Assembly (NCBI GenBank): GCA_000244995.1
Contig: CM001438.1
Location: 2,876,090-2,940,089, forward strand
DNA length: 64,000 nt
Direction of reading: 5' to 3'
Origin: Burkholderiales bacterium JOSHI_001
Lineage (GTDB): Bacteria; Pseudomonadota; Gammaproteobacteria; Burkholderiales; Burkholderiaceae_C
How positions within the stretch are numbered: position 1 is the first letter of the stretch; every line of letters starts with the position of its first letter. Under the pieces are notes generated by a model, which had not been told where the DNA came from, did not search any database, and saw only the letters and a program-made list of their open reading frames with translations. This document shows positions 16,901-25,612 of the stretch, in pieces. The position numbers were made by a program, and so were the translations under genes.

Positions 16901-17542
16901 GCCCAGGCGCGCGACAAGCTGCCCCTGCGCCTGGTGCACCCGCAGGACGAGGGCCTGGTCTTCGACGACTGGCTGGTGGGCCTGCGCGCCGCCGGCCCCG
17001 GCGCGGTGCCGGTCTGGATCGAGCTGCAGGCCAGCAAGCTGGCCGACGCCGGGGGCAAGAATTCCGGCCCGGTGCTGCGGCAGCACACGCTGTTGGCGGC
17101 CTGGGTGCGTTGCCTGGCCAGCGCCGCCTGCGGCTTGCCAAGCGCAGGCATCGTCATCGGTGAAGGCGCCTGGGTGCGGGTCACGCCCCCTGAACCGGAA
17201 GAAGCGCTGCCGCTGCTGCTGGACCTGATGCGCGCCTGGCGCGAAGGTGTGCAGGGCGATGCACCGCTGCCCACCGCAGCCAGGACCGGTTTGGCCTGGC
17301 TCACCGAGCCGGGCAATGCCCACCAGGCCTACGACGGCCGCTACAACAGCCGGGGGCCTGGCGAAGGCAAGGAAGCCTGCCTGGCGCGCCTGTTTCCCAG
17401 CTTCGCCAGCCTGGCGGCCCAACCGCAATTCGATGCCACCAGCCGGCGCCTGTATGGACCCTATCGGCAGTGGTTGACGGACCACGCCTCGCTGCAGTTG
17501 CTCGGCCCCGAACCGGTGCTGCAGGGGACGGACGATGACTGA
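13988..17542 (+). CDS. recC: exodeoxyribonuclease V gamma subunit RecC
   Basis: 1184 residues from the ATG at 13988 (an in-frame ATG at 13997 is also possible). RecC features are the start LLVLHGNRLELLAEAVFSWL, FLVQSNGMAEWLKMELA, and FGTTHMPHQTLQAIAAL. Further on are FHVAHSAQREVEILHDQLL, VVMVPDIDRFAPAI, FCTLLPMRAIPFEVVCLLGMN and FPRRGSRIDFDLM-type DYPRRGS. RecC is the scaffold of the RecBCD helicase-nuclease that processes double-strand breaks and recognises Chi. Its C-terminal half resembles an inactivated nuclease. recB starts 8 bases before its stop, so the two are translationally coupled. Confidence 0.94.
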   Translation: MQGMVDDKPTGLLVLHGNRLELLAEAVFSWLAANPLAPLEQETFLVQSNGMAEWLKMELASALGVCAATSVELPARFVWRAYRAVLGRGAVPVTSPLDKLPLTWRLMKGLPTLAAQPGFAPVAGFLGPGDAARRLQLAQRLADQFDQYQVYRSDWLADWGQGQDVLRPGAQAGGGHGLPVPADQGWQPALWRALQAGLTPAEQGASRAALHQRFLHALQAPAPRQGKAFADLPRRVVLFGTTHMPHQTLQAIAALAAHCQVLMAVPNPCRYHWADIIDGRELMRIERRRHALRGDRDLSAVPLQDMHAHGHPLLAAWGPQCRDFVRQLDAFDDAQAARQRFQLPRVDLFDNAPGQTLLQQVQAAVRDLLPLAEHAKQAVPATDRSIVFHVAHSAQREVEILHDQLLELLARPPAGQALAPRDIVVMVPDIDRFAPAIRSVFGQHPRWDPRHIPWGIADQKLRGQQPLLVALDMLLRAPHQRFGASQVRDLLDVPAIAARFGMAPEDLTQLVPWIEGAGVRWGLNAAQRDSLGLGAGGDQNTWAFGLRRMLLGYATGELAAAEGYGGIEPYTEVAGLAAGLAGALADLLRVLTEWWTDTQAMRTPGAWADRLRRLTADLFQPGDDNERAQLAALGDALSDWLQACDAAGFDDTLDLAVVREAWLGTVDQPQVSRRFKAGGVTFCTLLPMRAIPFEVVCLLGMNDGDYPRRGSRIDFDLMALPGQARPGDRSRRDDDRQLMLDALLSARQVLYISWAGRSQRDNQVQPPSVLVSQLRDYLDAGWRPGVAAQRTTEHPLQPFSRRYFEPAAAGDPAPLFTHATEWRAAHAETEVPAPEAATAPRDAEDSASAITVQGLTAFLRNPVKAFFRHRLQVSFDDLEGSGEDDETFAGQGLERWDWVNEVLQACQRAFGMPDAASTTPDGVEAVVQQQVARLQRAGRLPMAGPGRVAQTALRHSLLPMVAAWCAARSQHAQARDKLPLRLVHPQDEGLVFDDWLVGLRAAGPGAVPVWIELQASKLADAGGKNSGPVLRQHTLLAAWVRCLASAACGLPSAGIVIGEGAWVRVTPPEPEEALPLLLDLMRAWREGVQGDAPLPTAARTGLAWLTEPGNAHQAYDGRYNSRGPGEGKEACLARLFPSFASLAAQPQFDATSRRLYGPYRQWLTDHASLQLLGPEPVLQGTDDD

Positions 17543-20500
17543 ACTGCTGAACCCCTTGACCCTGCCGCTGCGGGGCAGCCGCCTCATCGAAGCCAGTGCC
17601 GGCACCGGCAAGACCTGGACGATCGCGGCGCTGTACCTGCGCCTGGTGCTGGGCCATGGCAGCCTGCCGCGCCTGCCGGGCGAGATCCTGGTGATGACCT
17701 TCACCAAGGCCGCCACGCGTGAACTCTCCGACCGCATCCGCCGCCGCCTGGTGGAGGCGGCGGCGCACTTCCGCGGTGAGGCCAACTTGAATGATGACGC
17801 CTTCCTGCAGGAACTGCGGGCCGGCTTTCCCGACGGCCCCGAGCGCCAGCAGGCCGCGTGGCGGCTGGCCATGGCCGCCGAGGCCATGGACGATGCCGCG
17901 GTGCACACCATCGACGCCTGGTGCCAGCGCATGCTGCGCGAACACGCCTTCGACAGCGGCTGCCTGTTCGACGAGGAACTGCAGGCGCAGGAAGCCGCCC
18001 TGCGGGCCGAAGCCGCGCGCGACTATTGGCGCCAGCAGGTCTACCCGCTGGGCGACGACGCGCTGCCGGCCGTGCTGGCGCGGTGGAAGGACCTGGCCGC
18101 GCTGGAAAAGGACGTGCGGGACCTGATCGACAAGACGCTGCCTGCGGGCGCGGGGCAGGGCAGCCTGGGGGACGTGGCGGCACGCGCACGGCAACGCCTG
18201 GCCACCCTGAAGCTGGGCTGGGCCGAACGCGCGAACGAGATGCGGGCTTGGCTGAACGCCCAATGGCAGAGCAAGACATGCGCGATCGACAAGAAGAAGC
18301 TCGGTGAATTCCATGGCGGCAAGTGGCTGCAGGCGCTGCAGGACTGGGCCCTGGACCCCGCGGCAGACCACCCGAAGCTGGGTGTCGGCAGCGAACGGCT
18401 GACGCGCCAGGGGGTGCTGAACTCCCTCAAGCCTGGCATGACGGTCGAAGCGCCTGATGTGTTCTCCGCCTTTGGCGACTTGATGGCCGCGCTGGACGGA
18501 CTGCCCCCGCTGTCCTCCGAGATGCGCCTTCACGCCGCGGCCTGTGTGCTGCACCGCATGCAGCAACTCAAGACCCGCGCCGGCACCTTCGGTTTTGCCG
18601 ACATGCTGAACCGCCTGGACAGGGCGCTGGACCCGGCGCTGCAGGGCGCCCCGGCGCAGCGCCTGCGCGAGCGCATCCTGGCGCAGTACCCGGTGGCCTT
18701 GATCGACGAGTTCCAGGACACCTCCCCCCTGCAGTTGCGCATCTTCGACCGGCTTTACCGGATCGCGGAGGACGAGCCTTCGCGCGCGCTGCTGCTCATC
18801 GGCGATCCCAAGCAGGCGATCTACCAGTTCCGCGGCGCCGACATCTACAGCTACCTGTGGGCCCGCCGCGCCACCCAGGGCCGCCACCATGTGCTGGACA
18901 CCAACCACCGGTCAACCCAGGCCCTGGTGGGCGCGGTGAACGCCCTGTTCCTGGCGGCCGACCGGCGGCCCGGCGAAGGCGCCTTCCTGTTCCGGCAACC
19001 CGGCGCGGCGTCGGACCTGCCCTTTTTCGAGGTGAAGGCACAAGGCCGGCCGGAAAGGCTGGTGGGGGCCCAAGGCGCGCTGGCGCCGCTGACCCTGGTG
19101 GTGGACGAGACGCTGCGCAACAAGGACGACAGCCGCAGCCTGTTTGCCGCCTTGTGCGCCGAGCGCATCGTCAGCCTGTTGAACGACCCACAGGCCGGTT
19201 TCGAGGAAGCCGGCCGCCCATTCAGGCGCCTGCAGCCGGCCGACATGGCCGTGCTGGTGCGCAGCGGCAAGGAGGCCGACGCGGTGCGCCACGAAATGCG
19301 CCGGCGCGGCCTGGCGTCGGTGTACCTGTCGGACAAGGACACGGTGTTCCAGTCGTCCGAAGCGGCCGACCTGCTGCGCCTGCTGCAGGCCGTGGCCGCG
19401 CCGCGCGACATGCGCCTGGCGCGCGCCGCGTTGGCCACGGCCTTGCTGGGATTCACGCTGCCGGAACTGGTGGCCCTGGCCAGCGATGACGCCGCCTTCG
19501 ACCGCCAGTGCGAAAGCTTGCAGCAGTTGAACCAGGTCTGGAAGGGGCAGGGCGTGCTGGCCATGGTGCGCCAGGCGCTGCACGCCTTCGGGCTGCCGGC
19601 GCGCTGGCTGTCCACCCAGGCCCCGACCGCCGACGGCGAGCGTCGCCTGACCAATGTGCTGCACCTGGCCGAACTGCTGCAGGCGGCCAGTGCGCAGGCC
19701 GAAGGCGAACAGGCCCTGGTGCGCTGGCTGCTGCAGCAACGGGCCGAAGCCGAAAGCGGCCTGGGCGGGGGCGACGACCTGGTGCTGCGGCTGGAAAGTG
19801 ACGCCGACCTGGTGAAGGTGGTCACCGTGCACAAGTCCAAGGGGCTGGAATACCCCTTGGTGTTCCTGCCCTTCCCGGCGCATTTCCGCGAGGTGCTCGG
19901 CAACGGTGAAAGTGCGAAGGACAAGGTCTTGCTGCTGCCTGCGGCCCAGGACGCAGGCGGCGAACGCCAGTTGGTGCTGGCCCCATCGAAAGAACAGATC
20001 GCGCTGGAAGACAAGGAGCAGCAGCGCGAAAACCTGCGCCTGCTGTATGTGGCGCTCACCCGGGCCCGCCATGCGCTGTGGGTCGGTCTGTCGGGTCTGC
20101 AGGTCGGCACGGCCCATCACTACCTCTGGCACCGCAGCGCCATCGGCTACCTGCTGTCGGGTGCCGACACGAAAGCGCCCGAACAACGCCTGCAAGACAT
20201 CCAGGCCCTGGCCGCGGCCGCTGCCGGCGTGGCGCTGGAACACCTGCCCGTGGCCGAAGGCCTGCCGCTGCCCCCAGCCACGCGGCTGCAGCCGCGCGGG
20301 GAAGCCCCGCCGCTGGCGTCACCACCGGCCTACACGGCGAGCTTCCAGCGCAACTGGTCGGTCAGCAGCTACTCGGCCCTGGTGCGCGACGCCACCTGGG
20401 GCGGCGCGGGCTCGGGCGCCCTGCCGGCGCGCGTGGTGCGCGACGACGAACCCGACGCGGCCGATGACCCGGCGCCGCCGCCGCGGCCCGCCCACCAGCC

Positions 20501-21236
20501 TTGGCACCGTTTTCCGCGCGGCGCGCTGGCGGGCAATTTCCTGCACGACCAGCTGGAGTGGCTGGCCGGGGAGCACTTCGCGCTGGACACGTCGGCCGAG
20601 TTGCAGCAGCGCCTGCTGCGCCGCTGTGACCGACAAGGCTGGGGCCACCGTGGCGACGATGTGCTGGCCTGGCTGCGCCGGGTGTGCAGCACGCCGCTGC
20701 CGGTGCTGGGTGTGCCGTTGGCCGGGCTGGAAACCCGGGTGCCCGAGATGGAGTTCTGGTTCCCCAGCGACGGCCTGCAGGCGCGGCGCGTCGACGAACT
20801 GTGCCGGCAGCACCTTCAGCCTGGCCAGGCGCGCCCACAGCTGCCGGACCGTTCACTGGCCGGCATGCTGATGGGCTTTGCCGATCTGGTTTTCGAGCAC
20901 GCGGGGCGCTTCTGGGTGCTGGACCACAAGTCCAACAGCCTGGGCCCACGCGACGCCGACTACACCCTGCAGGCCATGAACCAGGCCATGCTGGAACACC
21001 GCTATGACGTGCAGGCCGCGCTGTACCTGCTGGCCTTGCACCGCCTGCTGAAGTCCCGCCTGGGACGCCGCTACCAGCCTGCGCAGCACCTGGGCGGCGC
21101 CGTTTACCTGTTCCTCCGCGGGGTCAATGGCCCGGCCGCGGGTTGCTGCCCCATGGCCGCGCCGCTGGCGCTGATCGACGCAATCGACGCGCTGCTGCCC
21201 AGCGCCGGCTACCCGGTCCACGGGGTGCCCGCATGA
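17535..21236 (+). CDS. recB: exodeoxyribonuclease V beta subunit RecB (helicase-nuclease)
   Basis: 1233 residues. Superfamily 1 helicase motifs appear in order: LIEASAGTGKTWTIAALYL (Walker A, residue ~16), VMTFTKAATRELSDRI, VALIDEFQDTSPLQLRIF (Walker B), LLIGDPKQAIYQFRGADI, VVTVHKSKGLEYPLVFL, and LLYVALTRARHALWVG. The C-terminal nuclease domain shows GNFLHDQLEWL, then MGFADLVFEHAGRFWVLDHKS with the Asp-x-Lys metal site, and HRYDVQAALYLLALHRLL. RecB moves 3' to 5' and cuts both strands. It overlaps recC by 8 bases and recD by 4 (ATGA). The length is normal for the family. Confidence 0.97.
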   Translation: MTELLNPLTLPLRGSRLIEASAGTGKTWTIAALYLRLVLGHGSLPRLPGEILVMTFTKAATRELSDRIRRRLVEAAAHFRGEANLNDDAFLQELRAGFPDGPERQQAAWRLAMAAEAMDDAAVHTIDAWCQRMLREHAFDSGCLFDEELQAQEAALRAEAARDYWRQQVYPLGDDALPAVLARWKDLAALEKDVRDLIDKTLPAGAGQGSLGDVAARARQRLATLKLGWAERANEMRAWLNAQWQSKTCAIDKKKLGEFHGGKWLQALQDWALDPAADHPKLGVGSERLTRQGVLNSLKPGMTVEAPDVFSAFGDLMAALDGLPPLSSEMRLHAAACVLHRMQQLKTRAGTFGFADMLNRLDRALDPALQGAPAQRLRERILAQYPVALIDEFQDTSPLQLRIFDRLYRIAEDEPSRALLLIGDPKQAIYQFRGADIYSYLWARRATQGRHHVLDTNHRSTQALVGAVNALFLAADRRPGEGAFLFRQPGAASDLPFFEVKAQGRPERLVGAQGALAPLTLVVDETLRNKDDSRSLFAALCAERIVSLLNDPQAGFEEAGRPFRRLQPADMAVLVRSGKEADAVRHEMRRRGLASVYLSDKDTVFQSSEAADLLRLLQAVAAPRDMRLARAALATALLGFTLPELVALASDDAAFDRQCESLQQLNQVWKGQGVLAMVRQALHAFGLPARWLSTQAPTADGERRLTNVLHLAELLQAASAQAEGEQALVRWLLQQRAEAESGLGGGDDLVLRLESDADLVKVVTVHKSKGLEYPLVFLPFPAHFREVLGNGESAKDKVLLLPAAQDAGGERQLVLAPSKEQIALEDKEQQRENLRLLYVALTRARHALWVGLSGLQVGTAHHYLWHRSAIGYLLSGADTKAPEQRLQDIQALAAAAAGVALEHLPVAEGLPLPPATRLQPRGEAPPLASPPAYTASFQRNWSVSSYSALVRDATWGGAGSGALPARVVRDDEPDAADDPAPPPRPAHQPWHRFPRGALAGNFLHDQLEWLAGEHFALDTSAELQQRLLRRCDRQGWGHRGDDVLAWLRRVCSTPLPVLGVPLAGLETRVPEMEFWFPSDGLQARRVDELCRQHLQPGQARPQLPDRSLAGMLMGFADLVFEHAGRFWVLDHKSNSLGPRDADYTLQAMNQAMLEHRYDVQAALYLLALHRLLKSRLGRRYQPAQHLGGAVYLFLRGVNGPAAGCCPMAAPLALIDAIDALLPSAGYPVHGVPA

Positions 21237-23200
21237 GCCCCAGCGAGATGCTGCAGACCCTGGACCGCTGGCGCGCCGCCGGCTGGCTGCGCAGCCTGGA
21301 CGTGGTCCTGGCCCGGTTCATCAACGAGACCGACCCCGCCGCGCCGGCCAGCCTGCTGTTGGGCGCCGCCTTGGTGGCGCACCTGGAAGGCCGCGGCCAC
21401 AGCGGCCTGCCGATGGACGACCTGGTAACCGACCCGCAGGGCGTGCTGGCCTGGCCGGCCGAATCGCAGGACGAATGGCACGCCGCGGGCGCCTGCTGGC
21501 CCGCCGACGCTGGCGAAAGGCAGCAGGCCTGGCAGGGCCTGGCGTCGGTGGCACTGGATCCGGCCGACGACGAGGCGGGCGCCTCGCCCCTGGTGGCGTC
21601 CGGCGGCCTGCTTTACCTGCGCCGCTTCTGGGCCCATGAATCGCGGGTGGCGGCCCAGGTGCGACAGCGCGCGGCCAGCCGGGTAGACGGCATCGATGCG
21701 GCAGCGGCCCGGGCCCTGCTGGACCGCCTGTTCGAAACGCGGCCCGTGCTGGATGGGCCGGACTGGCAGAAGGTGGCCTGCGCCCTGGCCTTGAGGGGCC
21801 GCCTGAGCCTGGTGACCGGCGGGCCGGGCACCGGCAAGACCTTCACCGCTGCCCGCCTGCTGGTCTTGCTGCAATCGCTGCATAGCGGCCCGCAGCCCCT
21901 GCGGGTGGCCATGGCGGCGCCCACCGGCAAGGCGGCGGCCCGGCTGCGGCAGTCCATCAGCATGGCCTTGCAGGGCCTGGGCGAACCGCTGGCCACAGCG
22001 CTGGCCTTGGACCGGTGGGCCAGCTCACTGGGCCCCGCACGCACCCTGCATTCCCTGTTGGGCACGCAATCCGGCACGCGCCGTTTCCGGCACGACGCAG
22101 CCCACCCGCTGGACGTGGACCTGCTGTTCGTTGACGAAGCCTCCATGGTGCATCTGGAAATGATGGCCCTGCTGCTGGACGCCCTGCCAGCCCATGCGCG
22201 CCTGGTGCTGCTGGGCGACAAGGACCAGCTGGCTTCGGTGGAAGCCGGCGCGGTGATGGGCGACCTGTGCCAGGTTGCAGGCGAAGGCAGTGCGGCGGCC
22301 GGCTACACCCGCGAAACTGCGGACTGGGTTCGCCAGGTGGCGGGCCATGAGCTTCCCGCTGCCTCGCTGGGCGACGGGCCGCCCCTGGCGCAGCAGACCG
22401 TGGTGCTGCGCCAGAGCCATCGCTTCGACGGGCCCATCGGCCAACTGGCGCTGGCGGTCAATCGCGGCGACGCGGGTGCCGCCTTGGATGGGCTGCGGCA
22501 AACGAGCAGTGGCGCTGTGGCGATGGTCACGGCCCGCGAGCCTGCGGCCGTGCTGCCGCTGGTGTTGCAGGGCAGGGGGGGTGCGCCGGGCGGCTACCGG
22601 CCCTACCTGGAGGCCCTGGCGCAGCGGCCGACCCAGGCCGACGGCATGCAATTTGAAGCCTGGGCCAAGACCGTGCTGCGCCGTTTCGACGCCTTCCGGG
22701 TGCTGTGCGCGGTGCGCGAAGGCGCCTGGGGCGTGGGTGGCCTGAACCTGGCCATCGAACGCACCCTGGCCGAAGCCGGCCTGCTGGCACGGCGGAGCGA
22801 GTGGTACGAAGGCCGTCCGGTCATGGTGACGCGCAACGACCCGGGCTTGGGTGTGTTCAACGGGGACATCGGCATCGTGCTGCGCGCACCCGGGGACGGC
22901 GTTGCTTTGCGCTGCCATTTCCTGGACGGCGACAGCCTGCGTTCGGTGGCAGTGGGACGCCTGGCCGACGTGGAGACCGCTTTCGCGATGACGGTGCACA
23001 AGAGCCAGGGCTCGGAGTTCGAGCACGTGGTGCTGGTGCTGCCTGAGGAAGACACACCGGGGCTGACGCGGGAACTGGTCTACACCGGCATCACGCGCGC
23101 CAGCCGCGCCTTCACCCTGGTGGCCAGGCACGCCTCGGTGCTGGCCAGCGCGGTGGAGCGGCTCACGCAGCGGGTGAGCGGCTTGCGCCACAGGCTCTGA
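21233..23200 (+). CDS. recD: exodeoxyribonuclease V alpha subunit RecD
   Basis: 655 residues from the ATG at 21233, overlapping the recB stop. An N-terminal domain of about 150 residues precedes the helicase core. Walker A is LVTGGPGTGKTFTAARLL (about residue 193); further motifs are AAPTGKAAARLRQSI, LLFVDEASMVHLEMMALLL, VLLGDKDQLASVEAGAVMGDL, and FAMTVHKSQGSEFEHVVLVLP with ELVYTGITRASRAF. RecD is the fast 5' to 3' motor of RecBCD. With recC and recB it makes a complete three-gene operon in the order C-B-D, with no sign of decay. Confidence 0.96.
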   Translation: MSPSEMLQTLDRWRAAGWLRSLDVVLARFINETDPAAPASLLLGAALVAHLEGRGHSGLPMDDLVTDPQGVLAWPAESQDEWHAAGACWPADAGERQQAWQGLASVALDPADDEAGASPLVASGGLLYLRRFWAHESRVAAQVRQRAASRVDGIDAAAARALLDRLFETRPVLDGPDWQKVACALALRGRLSLVTGGPGTGKTFTAARLLVLLQSLHSGPQPLRVAMAAPTGKAAARLRQSISMALQGLGEPLATALALDRWASSLGPARTLHSLLGTQSGTRRFRHDAAHPLDVDLLFVDEASMVHLEMMALLLDALPAHARLVLLGDKDQLASVEAGAVMGDLCQVAGEGSAAAGYTRETADWVRQVAGHELPAASLGDGPPLAQQTVVLRQSHRFDGPIGQLALAVNRGDAGAALDGLRQTSSGAVAMVTAREPAAVLPLVLQGRGGAPGGYRPYLEALAQRPTQADGMQFEAWAKTVLRRFDAFRVLCAVREGAWGVGGLNLAIERTLAEAGLLARRSEWYEGRPVMVTRNDPGLGVFNGDIGIVLRAPGDGVALRCHFLDGDSLRSVAVGRLADVETAFAMTVHKSQGSEFEHVVLVLPEEDTPGLTRELVYTGITRASRAFTLVARHASVLASAVERLTQRVSGLRHRL

Positions 23201-23225
23201 GACCGAAGCGCCATCCTTTGGATAG

Positions 23226-23255
23226 TTGACATAATATACATTGTCGCGCTTATTT
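23226..23255 (+). promoter_or_regulatory. AT-rich promoter/operator candidate upstream of the 506-aa gene
   Basis: A perfect TTGACA (-35) at 23226-23231 is followed 18 bases later by TTATTT (23250-23255), a weak -10. The -35 overlaps an imperfect inverted repeat GACA-N10-TGTC (23228-23245) with an AT-only core. In a GC-rich window this AT patch stands out. A repressor site over the -35 is possible. The start codon is 118 bases downstream, leaving a leader of about 110 bases. Confidence 0.42.
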
Positions 23256-23372
23256 GCGTCACCGAAAGAGGCTTCCTGCCACCATCCTGATCCGCCTCAA
23301 CCAGTACCCCTCCCAGTGCGGGACCATGCACGACATCGTGGCCCCGTTGCGCGGGGTGGCTGGAGGTACTGC

Positions 23373-24893
23373 ATGGCCAAGATCGTCCTGTACGACGTCA
23401 ACATCGGTGATGTCATGAAGCGCAACTTCGCCGGCCCGGCGGTCGGCATGGAGGAAGCGTTTGCCTACCACCCGTTCAAGGTGGACCTGGAGGTCACCGA
23501 CGAAGAGTTCCACCTCATCTCGGACAACCAACGCGCGATCGAAGAAATCTACGAGGCTGCCAACCCGAAGTACCAGGACATGGTGAGCGGTCTGCTGGCC
23601 GAGGCGGCCCGACTGAACGGGCGCCTGGCCGAGGTGCATGTGGAGCACCTGACCGAGCGCAACGCCCTGGCCCAACCCCAGCGCGACCTGCCCAACCTGC
23701 AGCAAGCCCTCAACGGCAACTGGTCCGCAGCCTTCCAGGCCCGCGCTACCGACACCGCTGCGGCCATTCGCACGGCCGCCCAGGCGGTGATCCGCACGCG
23801 TGTCCGGGACTGGAAAACCGCCAAATCCGACGCCGGGACCTACCTGCGTAAACAGACCTTGGGCATGACCCTGGGGGTGGCAGCGCTGGGTGCCAACATC
23901 GCCAGCCTGTGCGCCCCGGACCCCACGCTGGTGTCCAAGGTGTTCGCCATCCTGGGCATGGCCAAGACCTTGGCCAAGCTGTACGAAGAAGGCTCGAACC
24001 TGTACCACGACATCGACGCCCTGATCCCCAGGCTGAACCGCTTTGCGGCTGAAATGGCCGAGGACTGCGAGCAAATCAAGAAACGATCCAAATCCGGGGC
24101 CTTCGTCGTGCATGCCAAGCATGTGCTGGTGGACGCCGTCGCCGAAGCCACGGGCGGTGTCTCCAGCGTCTTCAAGGTGATGCCGGCCAGCCTGAAGCAG
24201 TTCCAGGCTGACCTGGAATTTTTCAGCGGCAAGCTCGCCCGCATCAAGGCGAACATGGAAGCGTTCAACACGGAGCTGAACAAGTACCTGGACGAGCAAC
24301 AGGCCTACGACCAGGCGTTGGAAAAAATGGGCCTGATGGTCGCCCCCAGCGCGGCCAGCACCGGACCGCGCTGGCTGATGAAGGCCCGGGACGGCAACGG
24401 CCTGCACCTGGCCCAAGAACTGGTGGTGGACGCCAAGATGGCGAAGATGTTCGAGAAGACGAACGAGCTGATCGAACTTCAATTGCTGACCTACCAGCGC
24501 CTGATGGGCAGCTATGACTACGACCGGGCAAGCCGCAGCGGCCAGCGCGTTCAGGGCGGCACGGTCACCGGCTTGTCCAAGAGCGAACCGCACCTGCTGC
24601 ACCCGTTCTCCAGCAAAGCGGAAACCGTCACCAAGCACGCGGGCCTGGAAGCGCTGGAGTCCCACTACAAGGACATCGCCGAGCAGGCCGCAAGCCTGGA
24701 AAAAAGCAGCAAGTCCACAGCCGTGCTGATGGGCTTGGCCGACGCCCTGATCGCCTCGGCGGACATGGTGGCGAACACCGCCACCAGCGCCACCAGCGGC
24801 CCGGTCAGCGCCGGGGACGTGGTTCAACTGGTCTTCGAAGGTGCCATCGAGATCGGCAAGCTGGTCAACGAGTCGGTGCCGCTGCCGCAGTAG
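23373..24893 (+). CDS. unidentified helical protein with internal hydrophobic segment, 506 aa
   Basis: The ATG at 23373 is preceded by TGGAGG. No signal peptide is present. The N-terminal 60 residues look globular (YHPFKVDLEVTDEEFHLIS). The rest is mostly long amphipathic helices: a hydrophobic stretch at about residues 165-200 (LGMTLGVAALGANIASLC, VFAILGMAKTLAKLYEEG) is flanked by coiled-coil-like regions, including FFSGKLARIKANMEAFNTEL. A second Ala-rich segment sits at the C-terminus (VLMGLADALIASADMVANTA). This layout (long helices around a hydrophobic hairpin) is what alpha pore-forming toxins and some secreted effectors have, but I recognise no family. It is a lone gene after recD, with an AT-rich promoter region. 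Confidence 0.74.
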   Translation: MAKIVLYDVNIGDVMKRNFAGPAVGMEEAFAYHPFKVDLEVTDEEFHLISDNQRAIEEIYEAANPKYQDMVSGLLAEAARLNGRLAEVHVEHLTERNALAQPQRDLPNLQQALNGNWSAAFQARATDTAAAIRTAAQAVIRTRVRDWKTAKSDAGTYLRKQTLGMTLGVAALGANIASLCAPDPTLVSKVFAILGMAKTLAKLYEEGSNLYHDIDALIPRLNRFAAEMAEDCEQIKKRSKSGAFVVHAKHVLVDAVAEATGGVSSVFKVMPASLKQFQADLEFFSGKLARIKANMEAFNTELNKYLDEQQAYDQALEKMGLMVAPSAASTGPRWLMKARDGNGLHLAQELVVDAKMAKMFEKTNELIELQLLTYQRLMGSYDYDRASRSGQRVQGGTVTGLSKSEPHLLHPFSSKAETVTKHAGLEALESHYKDIAEQAASLEKSSKSTAVLMGLADALIASADMVANTATSATSGPVSAGDVVQLVFEGAIEIGKLVNESVPLPQ

Positions 24894-24910
24894 GCGCGTG
24901 GGGTCGGCGC

Positions 24911-25612
24911 TCAGGCCAGCGCCTGCGGCTCCTGCTTTTCGTACCAGTGGCTGATGCGCTGGCCTGTCCAGTGCATGGCCAGGTGGCGCGTGGCCACGCC
25001 AGGCTGCAGCGCGCGTGGGCGCAACAGGCCCACGCACAGGCCACCGGGCCGGCGCACGCTGTGGTACAGCAGGCCCCAGCTGCCACGCTGGCGCAGTTCC
25101 CGGCCCAGGGCCTGGGAAGCCCCGTACTGCAGCGGGTCGTACAAGGCTGGCTGACGCCGGCGCAGGCCGCGCAGGTCGTGCAGCGGCTGCAGCACCCGGG
25201 CGGTGACCAGGCGCAGGTCGATGTCGGTGGGCGGCTCGTTGGTGCGGGCCATGAAGACGGCACGGTGATGCGCCACCTCGGCCACCGCGGTTTCCAGGCT
25301 GTCGGCGGCGTAGTACACGCCGTAGCTGCCGTCGGAAAAGCGCGAGCCGTCGGGGTTCAGGTGGGTGAAGGCCGCCATCACCACGGTGCTGCCGGGGCCG
25401 GCCAGGCGCTCGTCGGGCGGCACCAGGTGCAACTGCCCCACTTCGTCGCGGATGCGCGGGTTGGTCAAGGCCTCCACGGCGTAGAGCGCATCCAGGTCGG
25501 CCGGGTCGGCGATGCGGTCGAACAGGCCGACGGTGGGAAAGCGCGAGGGGATCAGGCGGTGGGTGGTGGGCCAGTCCAGGTCAACGAGGGGAATTCGCCC
25601 TGCCGGGCTCAC
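24911..25612 (-). CDS. RES-domain toxin (NAD+-degrading), toxin of a type II TA pair
   Basis: 233 residues from GTG 25612, which overlaps the antitoxin stop as GTGA. RES-domain residues are visible: Arg in SRFPTVGLFDRI, Glu in YYAADSLETAVAEVAHH, and Ser in GLLYHSVRRPGGLCVGL. RES toxins of the MbcT/ParT type break down NAD+ (or modify a target with it) and stop growth until neutralised. A larger open frame runs upstream but lies inside the antitoxin gene in another frame. Gene order antitoxin then toxin is the usual one for this family. Confidence 0.89.
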   Translation of the reverse strand: MSPAGRIPLVDLDWPTTHRLIPSRFPTVGLFDRIADPADLDALYAVEALTNPRIRDEVGQLHLVPPDERLAGPGSTVVMAAFTHLNPDGSRFSDGSYGVYYAADSLETAVAEVAHHRAVFMARTNEPPTDIDLRLVTARVLQPLHDLRGLRRRQPALYDPLQYGASQALGRELRQRGSWGLLYHSVRRPGGLCVGLLRPRALQPGVATRHLAMHWTGQRISHWYEKQEPQALA

